Below are positions 1 to 6,139 of a DNA stretch of 7,708 nt, in pieces (within the stretch, counting starts at the first letter, position 1; each line of letters starts with the position of its first letter). Source of the stretch: Anaerolineales bacterium (GTDB lineage Bacteria > Chloroflexota > Anaerolineae > Anaerolineales > Villigracilaceae). Made by a program: the position numbers and the translations under genes. The DNA lies in NCBI GenBank assembly GCA_016928525.1, contig JAFGKO010000058.1, forward strand, positions 1 to 7,708. The letters run 5' to 3'. The notes beneath the pieces are model-generated. The model was not told the origin of the DNA. It saw nothing but the letters and a program-made list of their open reading frames with translations, and made no database searches.

Positions 1-416
1 GACAGCGAGCCGAACACCTCGTCGGTGGATACGTGATGGAATCTCTTTCCGCCACTTTCTTGACCCCAGGCCTGCCTGGCAGCTTCAAGCAGCGTAAACG
101 TGCCGACGATGTTAGTCTGGATGAAGGGCGCAGGACCGAGGATGGAGCGGTCAACGTGCGACTCAGCCGCAAAGTGAACGATGGTGTCGATATCATGTTC
201 GCGCATCAGGTGGTCAACCAGTTCTGCATTGCAGATGTCACCCTGCACGAAGGTATGGCGGGATGGATCGGGCAGGCTCTTCAGGTTTTCCAGGCTGCCC
301 GCGTAGGTGAGCGCATCCAGGTTGACGATATGGCCTCCCGGCTCGACCTTGAGCAGGTAGTGAACGAAGTTTGCACCGATAAAGCCGGCGCCGCCGGTGA
401 CGAGTACGTTTTTCAT
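1..416 (-). CDS. rmlB: dTDP-glucose 4,6-dehydratase, N-terminal part (runs off the window)
   Basis: This is the first 138 codons of an extended short-chain dehydrogenase that converts dTDP-glucose to dTDP-4-keto-6-deoxy-glucose in the cytoplasm with bound NAD. It begins MKNVLVTGGAGFIGANF, the Rossmann nucleotide-binding motif. It continues with NLDALTYAG near residue 32, HFAAESHVDRSI near 81, NIVGTFTLLEAAR near 102, and STDEVFG at 130-136. That last motif carries the Thr-Asp-Glu catalytic group of the RmlB family. The YxxxK pair and the C-terminal sugar-binding domain lie beyond the left edge; full-length members are about 350 residues. The ATG follows an AAGGA Shine-Dalgarno about 9 nt upstream and starts only 12 nt after the stop of the membrane-protein gene, so it is probably in the same operon. 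The product is the substrate expected for the WecE-like enzyme encoded upstream. The family assignment is secure; a related NDP-sugar dehydratase is the only real alternative. Confidence 0.93.
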   Translation of the reverse strand, partial: MKNVLVTGGAGFIGANFVHYLLKVEPGGHIVNLDALTYAGSLENLKSLPDPSRHTFVQGDICNAELVDHLMREHDIDTIVHFAAESHVDRSILGPAPFIQTNIVGTFTLLEAARQAWGQESGGKRFHHVSTDEVFGSL

Positions 417-428
417 GGGGTCGAATCC

Positions 429-2492
429 TTACGGGTAGGGGCAATAACCCAGTTCATCTTTCATCTTCTCGATTTGCGCGGACGGGATGCCTACCGCCGG
501 GTCGTTTTCCACTCGTTGCCAGATGGTGCACAGGGCGGGCCGCAAAATGGGCGCCTGCTCGGCGGTTTTGCGGGTCAGGTCGCGGGCTGCTTCCCAGCGC
601 CCTGTGCGTGCGTAGGCCTCGACGAAGGGCAGGTACTCGGACATGTCATCGGGATAATAGGGTATTGCAAAAACCTGGTCGCCGATTTTTGCAACCTGTG
701 CCCAATCGTCCGTTTGGCGGGCCAGGTCGGCTTTTTCAAAATAGTAGCACCAGGTGTGCGCTGGTTCTGCGCCGAAAATGGGAGGAAGGGTGATTACATT
801 TGTCGGATTTGGAATTATTTGATTCAGGTTGGACAGTTCAAGCGCCTGTGCAGCAGTGCGCGGCAAAATTGGTACGTCGCTTTCCAGCCAACGATCGGCG
901 ATTTCGTCTGTCACTGGCGCCAGCGGCAGGTCGCGATCATAGACGGGGTGGAGCACGCGGAAGCACCCCGGCGGCGCAAAGTGGACGGCTACCACCTGAT
1001 CGCTCGAACTATCGAACGTGGCTGCCAGATAATTCTGGTGAATGGGCAGGCCGGGTTTCAAGGTTTTAAGTTCGTTGCCCAGGCGCACAGACACAAAATA
1101 GTAAGCATACTCCATTTCAGTCGTATAGTTATCCGGGGCGTAAATCCAGTTCATGGGAAAGGTCAGTGAGTTGTCGCTGGAGTAATCAAATGGCGTGTCG
1201 CTGGAGAGTAGGATCCCCCCCGGCTGCAATTCAGGAATGCGCCAGGTCATCTGCCAGAAAAATAACTTTTGTAACTGCCAGTCTTCCCGCCATAGATAAC
1301 CGTTGTTGAACTGCGCACCGACCGCCAGCGCCGCCAACAGGCTTGCAAAAAGCACCTTATAGTTCCAGAGCGGTAACAGTTCCAGGAGTGCAGTCAGAAG
1401 GAATGCCACCCCCAGTGCAAAAGGCAGGGTAAAGCGGCTGTTGGGGAAAGTCAGGCGCAGGGGCAGGTCCGTGACCAGGAAAGGAATCCCGGCCAAGAGC
1501 ATTGCCAGCAGTCCAAGGCCGATCCATTGGGCAGAAAATCCCCAGCCTGCCCAGTCGGAGGTTTTGAAGCGCTTTGCCAATTCGTACAGGCCAATCGCCG
1601 TGAGTAGAAGAACCAGAATGTAAACCAGCGTCAAGCGCGGGCCGTATGCGGCAAAATCAGGCAACTGGAAGACCTGTCCCCAGGCTCCCCAGGACGTTAC
1701 CCGCCATTGCTCCCAAATTGTCCCTGGCAGGTTTGCGAGCCTTGCTGCGGGTGATGCGCCCAGGTCCGTGACCAATTCCGGTTGGTACAGGTAGAAACCC
1801 AGAATAAAGTAACGCCAATACAGGAATCCAACCAATGCCAGGAGAAAGGGTAGATAAGTCAGGATGACGCGTTTCAGACGGGCTTTCCAGTCCGGCCACT
1901 GCTTACGCAATCCCAACCACAGCAAGAACGGGCGCAACAACTCCAAGCCAAAGAAATATTCGGTTGAAAAAAGGTTGAAAGCTGAAAGGAGCACTCCCAA
2001 CAGACCGGCCCACCAGAGGCGGCGCGGCTGACCGGCGAACTTGAGCATCAATCCGATGGATGTAAATAAAAGCGTTTGGGCTAGAAAGAAATGACCATAG
2101 ATAATCGCAATCGCCTGTTGGTTAAAGCCCGGGTAGACCAGGAAGAAGACCGTCGCAAAGAAGGTTTCCCGCACTCGCTCCGGCCAGATCATACGCAGCA
2201 CCCACAACAGGGATACTGCCGTCAGCCAGCGTATAATCAGCGAAAACAACTGCCAGGCGATTGGATTTGTGCCAAACAGGGATGTGGTTACTGAATAGAC
2301 ATAGGCCAGGAATGGCCGGTTGGTGGAAAAGTAGTCGAACAGACCGGGACTTCCCAGTGTGCGGATCAGCCAGGCGATGCCCCAGTCATCCCAGTGAAAA
2401 CCTTGCTGGAAGGCAAAAAGGCCATAAGAAAAAACGGCAATCAGCAACAGAACCAGGGAAGTTTTCCACTGGGAAAGCCGCTTTAGGACCAC
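429..2492 (-). CDS. Polytopic GT-C-like membrane protein, probable lipid-linked-sugar glycosyltransferase
   Basis: The product is 687 residues. It has about 10-11 hydrophobic segments between residues 12 and 392, then a soluble C-terminal region of about 290 residues. The first loop after TM1 contains HWDDW (Asp35-Asp36). Acidic residues at this place are the hallmark of GT-C glycosyltransferases, which use polyprenyl-phosphate sugars on the outer membrane face. The C-terminal part ends in helical, TPR-like sequence (about 586-646, including WAQVAKIGDQVFAIPYYP and YARTGRWEAARDLTRKTAEQ). I chose the GTG at 2492 because GGAGGG sits 5 nt upstream. The longer frame, from a TTG at 2555, would start inside a palindromic repeat and lacks a good ribosome site. 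The gene lies between wecE and rmlB and may act with the GT2 enzyme at 6136-7053. I cannot name the sugar or acceptor. A polymerase, flippase-like or other membrane role is possible; the GT-C call rests on topology plus the DD motif. Confidence 0.72.
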   Translation of the reverse strand: MVLKRLSQWKTSLVLLLIAVFSYGLFAFQQGFHWDDWGIAWLIRTLGSPGLFDYFSTNRPFLAYVYSVTTSLFGTNPIAWQLFSLIIRWLTAVSLLWVLRMIWPERVRETFFATVFFLVYPGFNQQAIAIIYGHFFLAQTLLFTSIGLMLKFAGQPRRLWWAGLLGVLLSAFNLFSTEYFFGLELLRPFLLWLGLRKQWPDWKARLKRVILTYLPFLLALVGFLYWRYFILGFYLYQPELVTDLGASPAARLANLPGTIWEQWRVTSWGAWGQVFQLPDFAAYGPRLTLVYILVLLLTAIGLYELAKRFKTSDWAGWGFSAQWIGLGLLAMLLAGIPFLVTDLPLRLTFPNSRFTLPFALGVAFLLTALLELLPLWNYKVLFASLLAALAVGAQFNNGYLWREDWQLQKLFFWQMTWRIPELQPGGILLSSDTPFDYSSDNSLTFPMNWIYAPDNYTTEMEYAYYFVSVRLGNELKTLKPGLPIHQNYLAATFDSSSDQVVAVHFAPPGCFRVLHPVYDRDLPLAPVTDEIADRWLESDVPILPRTAAQALELSNLNQIIPNPTNVITLPPIFGAEPAHTWCYYFEKADLARQTDDWAQVAKIGDQVFAIPYYPDDMSEYLPFVEAYARTGRWEAARDLTRKTAEQAPILRPALCTIWQRVENDPAVGIPSAQIEKMKDELGYCPYP

Positions 2493-2497
2493 AAGTT

Positions 2498-2503
2498 CCC
2501 TCC
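2498..2503 (-). promoter_or_regulatory. Shine-Dalgarno that sets the start of the GT-C-like gene
   Basis: On the minus strand GGAGGG is followed after 5 nt by the GTG at 2492-2490. This near-perfect anti-16S match favours that GTG (Val22 of the longest frame) over the TTG at 2555. Confidence 0.75.
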
Positions 2504-2540
2504 GCTGTTGAGCCCGCAATATCGAAAGGTTTGTTTTTTT

Positions 2541-2614
2541 ACCACTAAGACGCAAAGTCTCAAAGGCATCAAAGGAAAACCCTTTATGTCTTCGTGTTTT
2601 CGTGGCTTTGTGGT
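2541..2614. repeat. 74 bp imperfect palindrome built from AAGACNCA-like units
   Basis: The left arm (2541-2575) and right arm (2581-2614) are imperfect reverse complements around an AAAAC loop. Both ends are exact (ACCAC and GTGGT), as is the core (AAAGG and CCTTT). Each arm is a run of degenerate units of about 8 nt; the left reads AAGACGCA, AAGTCTCA, AAGGCATC, then AAAGG. It sits in the gap between wecE and the GT-C-like gene. On the minus strand it is followed by a run of seven A, not T, so it is not a standard intrinsic terminator in the direction of the genes. I recall intergenic palindromes of this ACGAAG/CACAAAG style from several environmental phyla, but their function is unknown to me and the resemblance is from memory. 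Confidence 0.75.
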
Positions 2615-2633
2615 CAGGTTTTCAGACACTCTC

Positions 2634-3773
2634 TTAAAAACCAAATTCAAGGATGGCTTCGATGGTCAGTTCCTGCTCGGAACTGCTCAACCCATTATGG
2701 AAGGGCAAGCGTACCAACCGGTCGCTGACATCTTCTGTGACGGGACAATCCCCGGGCTTGCCGCCAAAACGCTGACCCATGTCGGAAAGGTGCAGGGGAA
2801 GATAGTGAAAAACACTATAAATACCGAGGTTACGCAGATATTGGATGAATTTCTGGCGCAAGTCCAGGTTTGGCAGGAGCATATAGAACATATGATAGGC
2901 CTGCTCGGTATGGGTCGGGATGGTAGGCAACTGCACGCCATTTTTATGGGCCCAATCACTGAGCGCCAGGTTGTACGTATCCCACAGGGCTTTGCGATGG
3001 GATTGGATGCGCTCGCGTTGTTCCAGTTGTCCGTACAGGAAGGCTGCCAGGATATCCGACGGTAGGTAGGAGGATCCTAGGTCGACCCAGGTATATTTGT
3101 CAACTTGGCCGCGGAAGAAACGCGAGCGGTTGGTGCCTTTTTCGCGGATGATCTCGGCGCGTTCAACGAATTCGGACGCGTTGACGAGCAGCGCGCCGCC
3201 CTCACCGCTGGTGAAGTTCTTGGTCTCGTGGAAGGACTGGGAGGCCATCACGCCGAAAGTGCCCAGGTATTGGCCTTTGTACTTACCGAACAAGCCATGC
3301 GCGTTATCTTCCACCACAGCAACGTTGCGCCGCCGGGCAATGTCCATAATCACGTCCATCTCGCAGCCGACGCCCGCGTAGTGCACGGGCAGGATCGCTT
3401 TGGTACGGGGCGTGATGGCCGCTTCCAGTTTGGATTCGTCCAAATTAAGGGTATCAGGCCGGATGTCCAGGAAGACCGGGCGGGCGCCGCGCAAGACGAA
3501 GGCATTAATTGTCGAAACGAAGGTGAAGTCCGGGACGATGACCTCGTCCCCATTCTGAATATCCAGCAGGATAGCTGCCATTTCCAATGCGTGGGTGCAG
3601 GAGGTGGTCAACAGCGCCTTGGGGACGCCGAGTTCCTGCTGGAGCAGGGCGTGACATTTTTTGGTGAATGGGCCATCACCCGAGATGTGGCCGTTGGCGA
3701 CAGCCTCGGCCATGTATTCCATTTCCCGGCCAACGGGCACGGGGCGGTTGAAGTCAACGCGAAGTTCGTTCAA
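2634..3773 (-). CDS. wecE: dTDP-4-amino-4,6-dideoxygalactose transaminase (WecE/RffA type)
   Basis: This PLP enzyme of the DegT/DnrJ/EryC1/StrS family transfers the amino group of glutamate to C4 of dTDP-4-keto-6-deoxy-glucose, giving dTDP-4-amino-4,6-dideoxy-galactose. From the TTG at 3773 it has 379 residues, close to the E. coli protein. Visible features are TTSCTHALEM at about 56-65 (phosphate binding), VVEDNAHG with Asp156 for the pyridine nitrogen, and SFHETKN with Lys185 as the Schiff-base lysine followed by GEGG. At 211-229 EKGTNRSRFFRGQVDKYTW is almost identical to the E. coli RffA segment as I remember it. The TTG overlaps the upstream stop (TTGA) and has GGAG 8 nt before it. The longer frame adds nine residues (from a TTG at 3800) with no homology I recognise. 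RmlB nearby supplies the expected substrate. A VioA- or FdtB-like specificity is less likely given the RffA signature. Confidence 0.92.
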   Translation of the reverse strand: MNELRVDFNRPVPVGREMEYMAEAVANGHISGDGPFTKKCHALLQQELGVPKALLTTSCTHALEMAAILLDIQNGDEVIVPDFTFVSTINAFVLRGARPVFLDIRPDTLNLDESKLEAAITPRTKAILPVHYAGVGCEMDVIMDIARRRNVAVVEDNAHGLFGKYKGQYLGTFGVMASQSFHETKNFTSGEGGALLVNASEFVERAEIIREKGTNRSRFFRGQVDKYTWVDLGSSYLPSDILAAFLYGQLEQRERIQSHRKALWDTYNLALSDWAHKNGVQLPTIPTHTEQAYHMFYMLLPNLDLRQKFIQYLRNLGIYSVFHYLPLHLSDMGQRFGGKPGDCPVTEDVSDRLVRLPFHNGLSSSEQELTIEAILEFGF

Positions 3774-4717
3774 GAGAGTGTCTCCATGATGACTGCGCAA
3801 ACCTGCTCGGCTTTTTGCGCGTCGAAGTAGTGATCGTTGAACAAATTGATGATTTCATTTGCCAGGGTTTCGGCTTGAGGACAATGACCCGGAGCCATGA
3901 TGCCTGCCAGCGAGGCATAATGAGAACTGGCAAACAGACCGGCTGAAAAGATAGATTTGAGTACAAAGTCTTTGTTTTTCAAACGAAGGTTGAAGCGCCA
4001 GGACTGGTATTCTCTCGGCAATTGTATTTCTGTTGGCAGAAGACGTACATAAATTGCATTGAGAGCGTCGCGATGTTGCGAGGCGATTTTCAATCCATCT
4101 TCTATTTTCTGGCGGTAATCATACCATGCTGGCAGGTCTGCATCCGTTTGCAGCCAATCGCTATCGGTATAAACATACGGCGCGCGGTTTTGGATGGCCT
4201 GCTTATAGCCGTTCTCGATTTCTTCATGAACCTGCGGGTCGAAAGGTAAATGTTGAGGCTGATATGGTACATCCTCTTTCAAGAAAGCATATCCGCCGAA
4301 ATTCAGTTCTACCGCTTTGGCATAACCGGTGCTATACAGGGTCGCATCCGCGGCCATATCTGGATCTGGTTCGAGATCGGGGCGGCATAGGCAACGATCA
4401 TCCACCAATAGCAGGTTGGGGTAGCGCGATTTGACATGCTCGAAGAAATCGTCCGGTGTGGACGGTTCTCCATATGTGTGCGCATACAATACTCCCCCAT
4501 ACGCGCCTCGTTCCAAGCGCCCCTCGGCCTGCTCCAGATCCATGTGCAGAGTCTCGGCTGAAATATCCACGAACTCAATCGGAATCCCCGCCTTGAAAAA
4601 CGTGATCGGAACGATCGGGCAGATGTTGGCAGGCAGCAGCCAGGGATTGGCATTAGCCTGACTTTTCAACAAATTATAGAGAATCGCAGATGCGCGCGGC
4701 GCCTGGATGATGTTCAT
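3770..4717 (-). CDS. Shortened, divergent DegT/AHBA-fold aminotransferase homologue
   Basis: The product is 315 residues from the ATG at 4717. It resembles the DegT/DnrJ/EryC1/StrS fold but lacks about 50 N-terminal residues. RASAILYNLL stands where the SGTxAL helix would be. PANICPIVPITFFKAGIPIEFVDI (30-52, shown here only by position and fold) corresponds to the usual PSFTFVAT...GAKPVFVDID stretch. LLVDDRCL places Asp107 at the PLP-nitrogen position. STGYAKAVELNFGG keeps Lys134, aligned with the Schiff-base lysine, and the Gly-Gly. The C-terminal SHYASL (265-270) matches the HYxPLH motif. It may therefore still bind PLP, although the phosphate-binding and dimer-contact N-terminus is altered. 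The Shine-Dalgarno is weak; a TTG at 4741 is in frame but lies in an inverted-repeat arm. The gene overlaps wecE by 4 nt. The substrate is unknown; it could be an amino-acid or sugar aminotransferase, or a non-catalytic partner of WecE. Confidence 0.72.
   Translation of the reverse strand: MNIIQAPRASAILYNLLKSQANANPWLLPANICPIVPITFFKAGIPIEFVDISAETLHMDLEQAEGRLERGAYGGVLYAHTYGEPSTPDDFFEHVKSRYPNLLLVDDRCLCRPDLEPDPDMAADATLYSTGYAKAVELNFGGYAFLKEDVPYQPQHLPFDPQVHEEIENGYKQAIQNRAPYVYTDSDWLQTDADLPAWYDYRQKIEDGLKIASQHRDALNAIYVRLLPTEIQLPREYQSWRFNLRLKNKDFVLKSIFSAGLFASSHYASLAGIMAPGHCPQAETLANEIINLFNDHYFDAQKAEQVCAVIMETLS
3782..3785 (-). promoter_or_regulatory. Shine-Dalgarno for wecE inside the upstream gene
   Basis: GGAG lies in the last codons of the DegT-like gene, 8 nt before the TTG at 3773. 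Together with the TTGA stop/start overlap it indicates translational coupling, and it supports the shorter WecE N-terminus, which starts like other family members. Confidence 0.6.
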
Positions 4718-4739
4718 AGAGCGCTTAGTTTTGGTTAAC

Positions 4740-4796
4740 AACGTCCCGAAGGCTTGTTAGCCGTAGATGCCGTTAGCAGAAAACCTTCGGGACGTT
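4740..4796. repeat. Perfect 13 bp inverted repeat with 31-nt loop
   Basis: AACGTCCCGAAGG (4740-4752) is the exact reverse complement of CCTTCGGGACGTT (4784-4796). It fills the gap between the methyltransferase stop, 3 nt away, and the start of the DegT-like gene. On the minus strand the loop holds two direct copies of GCTAAC. No U-tract follows the stem, so a textbook intrinsic terminator is not shown. An attenuator, an mRNA-stabilising 3' stem, or a dispersed palindromic repeat are the options. Confidence 0.8.
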
Positions 4797-4799
4797 CCA

Positions 4800-5435
4800 C
4801 TAAATATCCTTGCGGACAAGAATCGTGAAGTCATACAAACCGTAATCGTGGAGCAAGGCCACGTTACGGGAAAAATTGCGTTTGCAGAAGTCAAAATAGA
4901 GCAACGGGTCGCCAAAGTACAGGTCAGGACGTTCGGCCATGCGGTCAGCGTCCGAATACTTTGTCAGCATGTTGAACGAAAAACCTTTTGAGCAGAGTTT
5001 ATCCATATTGCGCAGGGTTTGTAACGTGAATTCCTGCCATTCTTCATACGCTGTTTCCATTTTGATATTAAAGATTGCCCCGGCCAGTAAATAATCTACA
5101 AGGGACACTTCCTTTTCGTCGGCCGTAAAATGTGCATTGGGAAATTCTTTATGCGTTTCTCGCCCGGCGATGACCATTTTTTCGATCAGATCGATGCCGT
5201 AATACTCGAAGTCCCAGCCCTTTTTGTGGAGGAAATCGAACATGGCTCCATAACCGCTGCCATAGTCTATGACCGTAAATTTTTGGGCTGGGTCAATCAC
5301 TTTCACCAATTGCTCGAAACGGATTGCCTGTGCTTCCGGGCCGTTGTAGTCCACACCTTTTGGCGTAGCACCAAAAGTATCCAATTTTTCTGCGAAATAT
5401 TCATTAAGTCTTTTTTGTGTTTCTTCAATACTCAT
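4800..5435 (-). CDS. Class I SAM-dependent methyltransferase
   Basis: The 211-residue protein has a Rossmann-type methyltransferase core. VIDYGSGYG at 55-63 is motif I, the glycine-rich SAM loop. YYGIDL at 78-83 places Asp82 at the end of strand 2 to bind the ribose hydroxyls. A stretch around 112-123 (LVDYLLAGAIFNIK) matches the region that follows motif II in small metabolite methyltransferases. No membrane segment or signal peptide is seen, so it should be cytoplasmic. The ATG overlaps the stop of the WbqC gene as ATGA, and AGGAAGAG lies about 8 nt upstream, so it is coupled to WbqC. The substrate is not readable from sequence. From context it may methylate the sugar or the acyl group handled by WbqC. 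The family call is firm and the role is inference. Confidence 0.85.
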   Translation of the reverse strand: MSIEETQKRLNEYFAEKLDTFGATPKGVDYNGPEAQAIRFEQLVKVIDPAQKFTVIDYGSGYGAMFDFLHKKGWDFEYYGIDLIEKMVIAGRETHKEFPNAHFTADEKEVSLVDYLLAGAIFNIKMETAYEEWQEFTLQTLRNMDKLCSKGFSFNMLTKYSDADRMAERPDLYFGDPLLYFDFCKRNFSRNVALLHDYGLYDFTILVRKDI

Positions 5436-6139
5436 TCGATTGTCTCTTCCTGACTGACGATATATGAAAGCGCATCCTCCCCAACCATAAAAATTAAATC
5501 CAGGACCGTGACAAAGGGATCGTACGGGGGATGTAACTGCGGATATTCGGGATAATCATACTGGATGAATTCCAGTGTAATCCCTGCCTCGTCGAATTTA
5601 TCTTGTTCAACATAATCACGCGCAGATGGACCGCTGAGGTAGTGTCTGGCGCCTACATGCTGTAATATCTGGATCAGGCGATCCGTTTTCTGACCATCAA
5701 TGCCCGGGATCTCAGAGGAACGCATGAACTTAGTGCTTGTGATGCCCAACATCCCTGCCAGTTCAACCGTTATATCGATGGTGAAATCGGCCAGGAACTC
5801 CTCCGTGCGATTGTAAACGGATTCAAGCCACGGCTGGTAAGATGCAAAAAACGGCGCTTTGGCGTATGCAAAGGTCAGGGCGTTGAGATGCTTTTTGGGC
5901 CAGGATTTGCTCCAGTCAATGCGAACATCCTTGATCGGAATCCCCTCTGTCACGCCTTTGCTGTGCACGGGAATGGTAATCCACTGCTTGCCTTGCGCGG
6001 TCTTGATCTGGTTGCGGTTACGCCAGCCATGTTTGTCATATTGCACATCGTCATAGAATATAAATAGATCAGCGCGTCGGATCTGGTCGAAGTAACCGCG
6101 CCAGGGGATGTACGACGGTTGCAGGATGACAACGTTCAT
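5432..6139 (-). CDS. wbqC: WbqC-family protein
   Basis: The 235-residue protein carries the marks of the WbqC-like family. QPSYIPWRGYFDQI at 7-20 is followed by FYDDVQYDKHGWRNRNQIK at 28-46, then ITIPV at 54-58, YLSGPSARDYV at 167-177, and QLHPPYDPFVTVLDLIFMVG towards the C-terminus. Length and motif order are as usual for the family. WbqC proteins occur in O-antigen and other surface-polysaccharide loci. My recollection is that the name comes from a locus making an N-acylglycyl 4-amino sugar, which led to a proposed amide-forming role, but biochemical proof is not known to me. Here it sits with RmlB and WecE, the enzymes that would make a free 4-amino sugar, which fits that role. It overlaps its upstream and downstream neighbours by 4 nt each (ATGA), so it is in the middle of a tightly coupled set. 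Confidence 0.9.
   Translation of the reverse strand: MNVVILQPSYIPWRGYFDQIRRADLFIFYDDVQYDKHGWRNRNQIKTAQGKQWITIPVHSKGVTEGIPIKDVRIDWSKSWPKKHLNALTFAYAKAPFFASYQPWLESVYNRTEEFLADFTIDITVELAGMLGITSTKFMRSSEIPGIDGQKTDRLIQILQHVGARHYLSGPSARDYVEQDKFDEAGITLEFIQYDYPEYPQLHPPYDPFVTVLDLIFMVGEDALSYIVSQEETIE

Noticed and set aside
33..1169. Long plus-strand open frame of 378 codons
   Set aside because: It lies antisense to rmlB and the GT-C-like gene, both with clear family or topology evidence. Its translation shows no domain and it has no ribosome site.
2493..2555. 21-residue N-terminal extension of the GT-C-like protein from a TTG
   Set aside because: Its start lies inside the palindromic repeat, it has no good ribosome site, and a GTG with GGAGGG at ideal spacing follows.
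2541..2614. CRISPR array or intrinsic terminator
   Set aside because: The units are too short and degenerate and have no spacers. The stem is followed on the gene strand by A residues rather than T residues.
2508..3065. Plus-strand open frame of 185 codons starting near the palindrome
   Set aside because: It begins in the repeat and runs antisense through the C-terminal part of wecE. It has no recognisable protein features.
3105..3830. Plus-strand open frame of 241 codons
   Set aside because: It is antisense to wecE, whose motifs are unmistakable. The translation looks like a mirrored-codon shadow.
4718..4741. Eight-residue extension of the DegT-like protein from a TTG
   Set aside because: The TTG falls in the arm of the 13 bp inverted repeat. 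The ATG at 4717 is the more natural start, although its own ribosome site is weak.
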